From Roseibium suaedae (GTDB taxonomy: Bacteria; Pseudomonadota; Alphaproteobacteria; Rhizobiales; Stappiaceae), in contig NZ_FRBW01000002.1 in assembly GCF_900142725.1 (NCBI RefSeq), forward strand, positions 310,001-374,000: a stretch of DNA of 64,000 bases. The letters are read 5' to 3'. Numbering within the stretch: position 1 is the stretch's first letter; every line of letters starts with the position of its first letter. A program made the translations under genes and the position numbers. Below, piece by piece: positions 56,714 through 64,000 of the stretch. Below the pieces are notes generated by a model. The model was not told the DNA's origin and did no database searches. It saw only the letters and a program-made list of their open reading frames with translations.

Positions 56714-57232
56714 TTATGCGGCCTCGTCCTTCTTGGCATACGCGCCGAAGACGCGGGCGAGCTGCCCGGCCGGTGCGTTGACAACCTGGGCGATACGGGT
56801 CGCCGGGGTCTGGATCATGCCAACCAGCTTTGCACGCAGCTCGTCGAGCGACGGCATGGAAGCCAGAGACTTGACCCCTTCCGGGTTCAGGTTGGTGGAG
56901 CCCAGAGCACCGCCGATGACAACGAGCTTGTCGTTGGTCTTGGCGAAATCCACGACTGCCTTCGGGGCTGCGACCGGATCATCGGAGTAAGCGATGATGG
57001 TCGGACCCGTGAACAGATCGGAGATGTGTTCCAGTTCCGTGCCTTGAAGGGCAAGTTTCACAAGGCGGTTCTTTGCGACTTTGACAGTGCCGCCGGCAGC
57101 GCGCACGGACGAACGAAGTGCCGTCATCTGCGCAACCGAAAGACCTGCATAGTGCGCGACGACGACAACGCTGGTGTTACCCAGTTCGCCGTTGAGAGCC
57201 GTCACGAACTCGTGCTTTTCCGCTCTTTCCAC
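56714..57232 (-). CDS. rplJ: 50S ribosomal protein L10
   Basis: 172 residues. It starts [39 protein letters not shown] and [20 protein letters not shown] are typical. The C-terminal helix binds L7/L12 dimers. It lies behind a recognisable L10 leader (57409-57469), so autogenous control by the L10-L12 complex is likely. Confidence 0.98.
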   Translation of the reverse strand: MERAEKHEFVTALNGELGNTSVVVVAHYAGLSVAQMTALRSSVRAAGGTVKVAKNRLVKLALQGTELEHISDLFTGPTIIAYSDDPVAAPKAVVDFAKTNDKLVVIGGALGSTNLNPEGVKSLASMPSLDELRAKLVGMIQTPATRIAQVVNAPAGQLARVFGAYAKKDEAA

Positions 57233-57542
57233 TTGCCTTCTCCAGTTGGTGGCGTTGCCGCCACCGGTTTACCTTTGCCACATGCGCGGTTCCCGAACCC
57301 GGGAACGCCACATGCGACGCTCAGGGGTCCTGTCCCCTCGCCCGCGTCTGAGAACGCATGGCAAGGTCTGGTTCGAACCTCTGCCCCATCGGGGAAAATT
57401 GGTTCTCACCTATCTATGCAGGCCCATTCGGCTTAAACCGGTTTCCCGGCACCTGCAGTCTCGGACAGGGATGACCCGGCAGCGAACCGCCGGATCGATC
57501 CGGCTGGTTGCCCAGCCGGAAACTTGTCAATCCGCGAACGGA
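57233..57542 (-). other. rplA-rplJ intergenic region
   Basis: 310 bp with no gene. Just past the rplA stop are two hairpins: AATCCG/CGGATT (57529-57544) and CCGGCTGG/CCAGCCGG (57500-57519, 8-bp stem, 4-base loop), without a T-tract. The L10 leader core follows (57409-57469). Closer to rplJ are GTTCCCG/CGGGAAC around 57290-57306, a direct repeat CACATGCG, and GGTGGC/GCCACC at 57248-57265. A TTGACA at 57530-57525 has no matching -10. Confidence 0.6.
57409..57469 (-). promoter_or_regulatory. Ribosomal protein L10 leader
   Basis: On the minus strand CCTGTC (57469-57464) pairs with GATAGG (57414-57409). Inside it TGCAGG pairs with CCTGCA, and CCGG-GAAA-CCGG forms an inner tetraloop stem. The unpaired GAGAC and the bases around TAGATAGGTGAG give the internal-loop/kink-turn look of the L10 leader, where the L10-L12 complex binds to repress rplJL. 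It lies about 180 bases upstream of rplJ. Confidence 0.75.
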
Positions 57543-58238
57543 TTATTCGGCGATCGTTGCCAGATCGACCTTCACGCCCGGGCCCATCGTGGAGGACAGA
57601 GCGATGCGCTTCAGGTAAGAACCCTTTGCGCCAGTCGGCTTTGCCTTCTGGATGGCGTCGACGAGAGCCTTGATGTTCTCGACCAGGGCATCCTGGGAGA
57701 ACGACAGCTTGCCAACACCGGCGTGAATGATACCGGCCTTTTCGACGCGGAACTGCACAGCGCCGCCCTTGGCATCGCGAACTGCAGACGCGACGTCCGG
57801 GGTCACGGTGCCGACCTTCGGGTTCGGCATCATGCCGCGCGGGCCGAGAACCTTACCGAGACGGCCGACGAGCGGCATCATGTCCGGGGTTGCAATGCAG
57901 CGATCGAAGTCGATCTTGCCGCCCTGAACGATTTCAACCAGCTCTTCTGCGCCGACAACGTCTGCACCAGCTTCACGAGCCTGGTCGGCCTTGTCGCCAC
58001 GTGCAAAGACTGCAACGCGGACGGACTTGCCGGTGCCGTTCGGCAGAACGCACACGCCGCGGACCATCTGGTCAGCGTGACGCGGGTCAACACCGAGGTT
58101 GATTGCGATTTCGACGGTTTCGTCGAACTTGGCGGTGCCGCGTTCCTTGATCAGGCCGAGAGCCTCACCCAGGGAATAGGTCTTGTTGCGGTCGATGCCT
58201 TCACGAGCTGCGCTGATGCGCTTTCCTACCTTAGCCAT
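57543..58238 (-). CDS. rplA: 50S ribosomal protein L1
   Basis: 231 residues. It contains [20 protein letters not shown] and the signature [20 protein letters not shown], then [18 protein letters not shown]1 forms the mobile stalk that moves E-site tRNA and in enterobacteria represses rplKA. It lies 5 bp after rplK, so the pair is coupled. Confidence 0.98.
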   Translation of the reverse strand: MAKVGKRISAAREGIDRNKTYSLGEALGLIKERGTAKFDETVEIAINLGVDPRHADQMVRGVCVLPNGTGKSVRVAVFARGDKADQAREAGADVVGAEELVEIVQGGKIDFDRCIATPDMMPLVGRLGKVLGPRGMMPNPKVGTVTPDVASAVRDAKGGAVQFRVEKAGIIHAGVGKLSFSQDALVENIKALVDAIQKAKPTGAKGSYLKRIALSSTMGPGVKVDLATIAE

Positions 58239-58243
58239 GAACC

Positions 58244-58672
58244 TTACTCCGTGACCTCGAGGCCCATGGAACGGGCGGAACCTTCAACCATCAGCATTGC
58301 TGCTTCGATGTCGTTGGCGTTCAGATCCTTCATCTTGGCTTCGGCGATTTCTTTCACCTGAGCCTTCGTGACGGAACCGACGGTGCCACGGCCCGGGGTC
58401 TTGGAACCGGACTTGAGGCCTGCTGCCTTCTTCAGGAAGAAGGAAACCGGAGCGGTCTTGATCGCGAACGTGAAAGACTTATCAGAGAAATAAGTGATCA
58501 CGACCGGGCAAGGTGCACCCTTTTCGATATCCTGGGTCTGCGCGTTGAACGCCTTGCAGAACTCCATGATGTTCAGACCGCGCTGACCCAGCGCAGGACC
58601 GATCGGGGGCGACGGAGTTGCGGAACCGGCAGGCACCTGCAACTTAATGTAACCATCAATTTTCTTCGCCAT
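58244..58672 (-). CDS. rplK: 50S ribosomal protein L11
   Basis: 142 residues from ATG 58672 ([16 protein letters not shown]), with GGAGAG 4 bases upstream; the frame is open to 58684. The N-terminal proline-rich part [20 protein letters not shown] (thiostrepton/ppGpp-related region) and the C-terminal rRNA-binding domain with [19 protein letters not shown] are present. Confidence 0.98.
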   Translation of the reverse strand: MAKKIDGYIKLQVPAGSATPSPPIGPALGQRGLNIMEFCKAFNAQTQDIEKGAPCPVVITYFSDKSFTFAIKTAPVSFFLKKAAGLKSGSKTPGRGTVGSVTKAQVKEIAEAKMKDLNANDIEAAMLMVEGSARSMGLEVTE

Positions 58673-58843
58673 TGTTCTCTCCAAATGCGAATGCCGGACA
58701 TGGCAGCCCAGCTTCTTCAGGAGTTGGTGGTAGGGCCCTAGAGCGATGCCCGGCGATGAGCATCAAGACCTGCCACCCACTTCCGATCCGGCGCACGAGG
58801 CAACCGGACCAACGATTGCGCCGCCCGAAGGCGGCACCTTGGA

Positions 58844-59374
58844 TCAGACCTTGTCGACCTGACCAAATTCAAGTTCGACCGGAGTTGCACGGCCGAAGAT
58901 CGACACGGCAACTTTCAGACGGGCGCGTTCATCATCAACTTCCTCGACAATGCCGGAGAAGGAGGCAAACGGACCGTCCGACACACGGACGTTTTCACCG
59001 ACTTCGAAGCTGACAGACGGCTTCGGACGCTCGACACCTTCCTGAACCTGGTTCAGGATGCGCATGGCTTCGGCTTCGGAAATCGGCAGCGGCTTACCCT
59101 TGCCACCAAGGAACCCGCTCACCTTCGGCGTGTCCTTGACCAGATGGAAAGCCTCGTTGGTCATGTCCATCTTGACGAGAACATAACCCGGGAAGAACTT
59201 GCGCTCTGCGTCAACCTTGCGGCCGCGGCGCACTTCAACAACCTTTTCAGTCGGAACGAGAATCTCATCAAAGAGCTCCTCAAGTCCCTGCTGCTCAACC
59301 TTCTCGCGAATGGCCTCGGCGACCTTCCTCTCGAAATTGGAATAGGCGTGTACGATGTACCAGCGCTTGGCCAT
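58844..59374 (-). CDS. nusG: Transcription termination/antitermination protein NusG
   Basis: 176 residues. The NGN domain begins [20 protein letters not shown] and has [15 protein letters not shown]. The C-terminal KOW domain has [20 protein letters not shown]. It binds RNA polymerase clamp helices and couples to S10 or Rho. It lies 54 bp after secE. A 7-bp UUCG-loop stem (58819-58836) follows its stop without a T-tract. Confidence 0.98.
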   Translation of the reverse strand: MAKRWYIVHAYSNFERKVAEAIREKVEQQGLEELFDEILVPTEKVVEVRRGRKVDAERKFFPGYVLVKMDMTNEAFHLVKDTPKVSGFLGGKGKPLPISEAEAMRILNQVQEGVERPKPSVSFEVGENVRVSDGPFASFSGIVEEVDDERARLKVAVSIFGRATPVELEFGQVDKV

Positions 59375-59428
59375 AACAGTCTTATCCGCTTCTTATTCTT
59401 CTAGAGTTCCTGCGCCGGGCGGCGAAAA

Positions 59429-59626
59429 TCAGCTACCCACACCGAGAAGATAACCAACACCCAAAGCCATCAGCTCATCGGCAGCCAGGAAGAAAATCGA
59501 GGCAATGAGAACCATGATGAACACCATCAGAGTGGTGATTGCGGTCTCACGGCGCGTCGGCCAGGTCACCTTCCGCGTTTCGGAGCGAACCTGCTGGACA
59601 AATGTAAAAGGGTTGGACTTGGCCAT
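59429..59626 (-). CDS. secE: Protein translocase subunit SecE
   Basis: 65 residues, the short single-helix form. FVQQVRSETRKVTWPTRRET is the amphipathic SecE signature, followed by one transmembrane helix (TTLMVFIMVLIASIFFLAAD). It clamps SecY in the translocon. It lies between tRNA-Trp and nusG; a GGCGCGC/GCGCGCC stem (59655-59678) separates it from the tRNA and may guide processing. Confidence 0.96.
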   Translation of the reverse strand: MAKSNPFTFVQQVRSETRKVTWPTRRETAITTLMVFIMVLIASIFFLAADELMALGVGYLLGVGS

Positions 59627-59730
59627 TCCGATTCCGGTCTGTTAAACGCGAGTGGGCGCGCAGAATTTTCCGCGCGCCTCACCCGAGAAGTCTCTTTAAG
59701 CTCTCGGGAGCCAATGATCAAGAGCAAAAA

Positions 59731-59806
<76 letters not shown>

Positions 59807-59919
59807 TCAGAGTGCCGGATCCAGATCTTGACCCGGCTTGCTCTTGAGATCCCTGAACCGAAACCCTGGGATCGGTGGGAACCGGATCACTAGGACCCGA
59901 TTCCCGTCACCTTATAAGA

Positions 59920-61110
<1,191 letters not shown>

Positions 61111-61279
61111 CGCGTCGCTCTCTGTCCAATACGCGTTTCAACCGATAAAGGCTCGAGGCGGGACGCTTTCCGGCGCTACGGCGAAACCGCAGGACGACGA
61201 ATTGCTTCCCGTAAATTCTTCGAGATTTTCCGTTGCTGAAGTTACCTTCCGCACCGGTCACTCCGATCAGCACCCATGA

Positions 61280-61353
61280 TGGAGCGGGTGAAGGGAATCG
61301 AACCCTCGTCATCAGCTTGGAAGGCTGTTGCTCTACCATTGAGCTACACCCGC
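61280..61353 (-). tRNA. tRNA-Gly (TCC)
   Basis: 74 bases with an encoded CCA. The acceptor GCGGGTG pairs with CACCCGC; the anticodon loop CTTCCAA carries TCC; the T-arm GGTTCGATTCCC is intact. It lies 22 bases after tRNA-Tyr and upstream of tuf copy 2. Confidence 0.97.
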
Positions 61354-61375
61354 GCACCGACATGAGCCGGGACTA

Positions 61376-61460
61376 TGGTGGAGGAGGTTGGATTCGAACC
61401 AACGTAGGCTTAGCCAACGGATTTACAGTCCGTCCCCTTTAGCCACTCGGGCACTCCTCC
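61376..61460 (-). tRNA. tRNA-Tyr (GTA)
   Basis: 85 bases, class II with a long variable arm, and an encoded CCA. The acceptor is GGAGGAG, the anticodon loop CTGTAAA carries GTA, and the T-arm has GGTTCGAATCC. It is first gene of the tRNA-tuf-secE-nusG transcript. Confidence 0.97.
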
Positions 61461-61864
61461 ATCAAGTCCTGCTTCGCGCCGAAGCGGTCAGGATGGCTTA
61501 CCGAAGAGCCCGTCCGAACCGAACGAGCAATCCCGTGGCGCGTGTTATGCAGATGGGGGCCTTTGGTGTCAACGCCCATTTTCCGATGAAAAAGGAAATT
61601 CGACATCTTTGTCACCGGACACAGGTCTTGCACATCTCCAAACACCACGCAAAACCGCAGAACTCCAAGGATTTCCATAACATGGAAGTTTCTTCCGTCA
61701 TGAATTTTCCGGCCTGTGGATGAATTCCACCCTGTTGATTTTTCCCATGCGAATGACCCTTGCACATGAATCGGGTCTGAAAATCAGCACCATTTTCAGA
61801 ATCCCTGCCGCGCCAACTCTTCCTCCCTCTTGCCGGAAACCGGGCTTTGGCGCAAAAGAAGCCC
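61461..61864. other. Divergent upstream region of tRNA-Tyr and rlmB
   Basis: 404 bp. It holds the leftward tRNA/tuf promoter (61544-61572). The remaining stretch to 61864 should include the rlmB promoter, but no convincing -35/-10 pair is seen there. No gene is supported. Confidence 0.5.
61544..61572 (-). promoter_or_regulatory. Sigma70-type promoter of the tRNA-tuf-secE-nusG operon
   Basis: On the minus strand TTGACA (61572-61567), exactly 17 bases, then CATAAC (61549-61544). The expected start near 61537 would be about 77 bases before mature tRNA-Tyr. Confidence 0.65.
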
Positions 61865-62656
61865 ATGACAGACAATTCTTCTTCCTTCCGGCGTCCGGGC
61901 AAGCCCTGGCAAAAGCCGGCTCCTCGCCGCCCTGGTCTTCCGCCAGAGGGTCCCGTTCTTCTTTATGGCCTGCATACGGTCGAAGCCGCCTTTGCCAACA
62001 GAGCCCGCAAGCGCATCAAGCTCTATGCGACCGAGAATGCGCAGAACCGGCTGAGCGAACGCGGCGTGCGTATAGATGTGCCGGTAGAGACCATGATGCC
62101 ACGTGCGCTCGACCGGATGGTCACCAAGGACGCTGTGCATCAGGGTCTTATTCTGGAAGCTGATCCCCTGCCCGCCTATGGGCCACGGGAACTGAAAGGC
62201 GCCCGGCTCGTGCTGGCCCTCGATCAGGTCACCGATCCCCATAATGTCGGCGCCATCCTGCGTTCCGCCGTGGCTCTTGCTGCCGATGCTGTTGTCACCA
62301 CCGAACGGCATGCACCGGAAGAAGGCCCCGTGCTGGCCAAATCCGCATCCGGTGCCCTCGACATGATCAAGCATGTGCGCGTGAAGAACATGGCTCGCTT
62401 CATCTCCGAGATGAAGGAAGAAGGCTTCGGCTGCATCGCACTCGACAGCGATGGCCCGGCCTCTCTTGAAGAGACAGACTTCGGCGACAAGACGGTTCTG
62501 GTTCTGGGAAGTGAAGGCAAGGGTGTGCGCCAGGGCGTGCGCGAAGCCTGCGGCACCCTCGCCCGGCTCGACATGCCCGGAGAGATCCGCTCCCTCAACG
62601 TCTCCAACGCCGCCGTGCTCTCACTCTATGTGGCGCGGATGAAGATGGGTCTTTGA
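61865..62656 (+). CDS. rlmB: 23S rRNA (guanosine-2'-O-)-methyltransferase RlmB/TrmH family
   Basis: 263 residues from ATG 61865; an in-frame TTG lies at 61847. A basic, disordered N-terminus (FRRPGKPWQKPAPRRP) precedes the substrate-binding domain (GLHTVEAAFANRARKRIKLY). The SPOUT catalytic domain has motif 1 DQVTDPHNVGAILRSA, motif 2 LVLGSEGKGVR and motif 3 RSLNVSNAAVLSLYVAR, forming the SAM knot. It probably methylates the 23S P-loop guanosine (G2251 in E. coli). A strong terminator follows at once, so it is transcribed alone. Confidence 0.93.
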   Translation: MTDNSSSFRRPGKPWQKPAPRRPGLPPEGPVLLYGLHTVEAAFANRARKRIKLYATENAQNRLSERGVRIDVPVETMMPRALDRMVTKDAVHQGLILEADPLPAYGPRELKGARLVLALDQVTDPHNVGAILRSAVALAADAVVTTERHAPEEGPVLAKSASGALDMIKHVRVKNMARFISEMKEEGFGCIALDSDGPASLEETDFGDKTVLVLGSEGKGVRQGVREACGTLARLDMPGEIRSLNVSNAAVLSLYVARMKMGL

Positions 62657-62696
62657 GATCCGCCAGCGTGGCGCTTATAGATACTTGGAAATAGTT

Positions 62697-62728
62697 ACGC
62701 CCCGGTCCTGCGCCGGGGCGTTTTTTTT
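62697..62728 (+). terminator. Strong intrinsic terminator of rlmB
   Basis: ACGCCCCGG (62697-62705) pairs with CCGGGGCGT (62713-62721), followed by an unbroken run of Ts to 62728. It lies 41 bp past the rlmB stop. Confidence 0.95.
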
Positions 62729-62760
62729 AATGATGGCCGCACTGCTCGGAAGAGCCCGCG

Positions 62761-63123
62761 TCAGACGGGCTCTTCCTCCGGGATCCGGCCAAAGGCCAGA
62801 AGATTTCCGTGAGGGTCGAGAATGTGGAACTCCTTCATGTTCCACGGCCGCACCTCGAAGGGGCTCAGGTGCGGCACGCCGGTACCGCGAAACTCCTCAT
62901 AAAGCGCATCAATGCCGCCGCCGCGAATGTAGGTGCTTGCGCTCTCGCAGAATTCCCGCTTGTCCGTCGGCCAGAAATGCAACTCCATCGCCCCGCGCCG
63001 GACAATCAGCCGGGTCTCGTCCTGATAGATCACATTGAAGCGCAACTGGTCCTGATAGAAGGCCCGCGTTTCGTCGAGGTTCAGGGAAGGCAATACCGGA
63101 ATGCAAAGAATTTCGTCTGTCAT
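62761..63123 (-). CDS. VOC (glyoxalase/bleomycin-resistance) superfamily protein
   Basis: 120 residues. Two beta-alpha-beta-beta-beta modules are present: the first with IPVLPSLNLDETRAFYQDQL and MELHFWPTD, the second with WNMKEFHILDPHGNLLAFGR. This is the layout of bleomycin-binding and related VOC proteins, which form dimers. The exact activity (drug binding, dioxygenase, isomerase) cannot be read from sequence. It lies 18 bp downstream of the ABC binding-protein gene on the same strand, so it is probably co-transcribed. Confidence 0.85.
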   Translation of the reverse strand: MTDEILCIPVLPSLNLDETRAFYQDQLRFNVIYQDETRLIVRRGAMELHFWPTDKREFCESASTYIRGGGIDALYEEFRGTGVPHLSPFEVRPWNMKEFHILDPHGNLLAFGRIPEEEPV

Positions 63124-63141
63124 TTTTTACTCCTTGATTGG

Positions 63142-64000
63142 CTACTCACCTCTGAGAGACACGCTGTAACCGGGCTGATAGTCGATAGGCAGGAACTTTC
63201 GATGATATTCGGCAAAGGTCTCATCCGGATCGAGGTCCTGAAACAGGTCCGGGTGAAACCACTTGGCAAATTGCTGCACGGCCACGAATTCATAGGGGCT
63301 GTTGTAGAACTGGTGCCAGATCCCGTGAAATGCGCCGGTGGTCTGAGCCGTAATGCCTGAATAGGCGGGCCGTGACGTAAACCACGCCAGCTTCTCTGCA
63401 GCCTTGTTCATATCCGCTCCGGGCCCGAGCGGTATCCAGCGACCGCCCGGCACATAGGCCTCCCAGTTCGCGCTGGTCACCACCACATGATCCGGATTGG
63501 AAACGATGACCTGCTCCGGATTGATCTGACCGAACGTGCCGGGGAGAAATTCCGTGCCAATGTTCTGCCCGCCTGCGAGTTCGACATACTTGCCGAAATT
63601 CTCGTTGCCGAAAGTCAGGCAGCAATCTTCCGTGTAGCCACCGATCCGTTCGATGAAGACCTTGGGCCGGTCGGGACGGGCCTTGTCGAGCACATCCGTC
63701 ACCCGCGCCATGGCTTTGCCGCGGAAGGCAATGATCTCTTCGGCGCGGGCTTCCTCGCCCATGATCTTGCCGAGCAGGCGAATGGACGGCTCCGTATTCT
63801 TCAACGGCTCGTGGCGGAAATCGATATAGAGCACCGGAATGCCGAGCGCGGTGAGCTTGGCGATATAATCCGCGTCCTCATTGGCCCGCATGGCTTCCAG
63901 ATTGAGCAGGACCACATCCGGCTTCTGGATCACTGCCCCTTCGATATCGATCAGGCTGTTTTCCTGCCCCTTGAAGGCCGGCAAGGCATCAAGCTTTGGA
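63142..64000 (-). CDS. ABC transporter periplasmic substrate-binding protein (iron-siderophore/cobalamin type), partial
   Basis: Partial: the frame is open through base 64000, so the N-terminus with any signal peptide is outside. About 286 residues are visible, reaching the stop at 63142. It has the class III (FepB/BtuF-like) binding-protein pattern: KPDVVLLNLEAM at the start of lobe I, GIPVLYIDFRHEP, a long connecting helix (LLGKIMGEEARAEEIIAFRG), then lobe II with PDHVVVTSANWE. The C-terminal GIWHQFYNSPYEFVAVQQFA and PDLFQDLDPDETFAEYH are typical of iron-complex binding proteins. Permease and ATPase genes would be expected upstream of it, beyond the window. The cargo is inferred only at family level. 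Confidence 0.88.
   Translation of the reverse strand, partial: PKLDALPAFKGQENSLIDIEGAVIQKPDVVLLNLEAMRANEDADYIAKLTALGIPVLYIDFRHEPLKNTEPSIRLLGKIMGEEARAEEIIAFRGKAMARVTDVLDKARPDRPKVFIERIGGYTEDCCLTFGNENFGKYVELAGGQNIGTEFLPGTFGQINPEQVIVSNPDHVVVTSANWEAYVPGGRWIPLGPGADMNKAAEKLAWFTSRPAYSGITAQTTGAFHGIWHQFYNSPYEFVAVQQFAKWFHPDLFQDLDPDETFAEYHRKFLPIDYQPGYSVSLRGE

Noticed and set aside
57502..57530. TTGACA just after rplA as the rplJ promoter
   Set aside because: The -10 position is GC-rich and forms part of a hairpin stem.

Overview
The window is a chromosomal segment of about 60% GC from an alphaproteobacterium, probably in the Hyphomicrobiales. A Stappiaceae-type marine organism (Roseibium/Labrenzia/Stappia-like) is my best guess, from protein flavour alone. 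The support is the alphaproteobacterial order of the ribosomal and RNA-polymerase genes, adk directly after secY, the tRNA-Tyr/tRNA-Gly/tuf/tRNA-Trp/secE/nusG array, and proteins such as ATP12. I see no insertion sequence, prophage, CRISPR array or rRNA gene.

Left part (1-6358). The 5' half of a carboxyltransferase subunit (pccB type) points left. A rightward cluster follows: circularly permuted ATP-grasp protein, alpha-E protein, transglutaminase-like protease and Anbu, the ancestral proteasome beta homologue. mgtE comes next. The four-gene set is a recurring but functionally unsolved predicted peptide-ligation/proteolysis system, and it is the most interesting system here.

Accessory part (6430-28066). 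Leftward genes encode a GH42 beta-galactosidase, ATP12, a HAD hydrolase, a methyltransferase (behind a 17-bp perfect inverted repeat that contains its Shine-Dalgarno) and a DUF486 membrane protein. A rightward autotransporter has a Pro-rich 147-bp tandem repeat array. Then come an AraC regulator, an RluA pseudouridine synthase, CrcB, three tandem paralogous membrane hydroxylases (sterol desaturase family), a large patatin, a small secreted protein coupled to rarA, a DegP/Q protease and a chemotaxis receptor. Several genes end in clear intrinsic terminators.

Translation/transcription block (28221-61572, all leftward). Read in the direction of transcription it runs promoter, tRNA-Tyr, tRNA-Gly, tuf (copy 2), tRNA-Trp, secE, nusG, rplK, rplA, L10 leader, rplJ, rplL, attenuator-like hairpin, rpoB, rpoC, terminator. 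A small acidic orphan gene follows, then the str operon (rpsL, rpsG, fusA, tuf copy 1). After it come the S10, spc and alpha operons (rpsJ to rplQ, with secY, adk and rpoA), ended by a strong terminator. The two tuf genes encode identical proteins and look homogenised by gene conversion.

Right end (61865-64000). A rightward rlmB 23S rRNA methyltransferase has a strong terminator. A leftward VOC protein and the 3' part of an iron/cobalamin-type ABC substrate-binding protein follow, the latter cut by the window edge.
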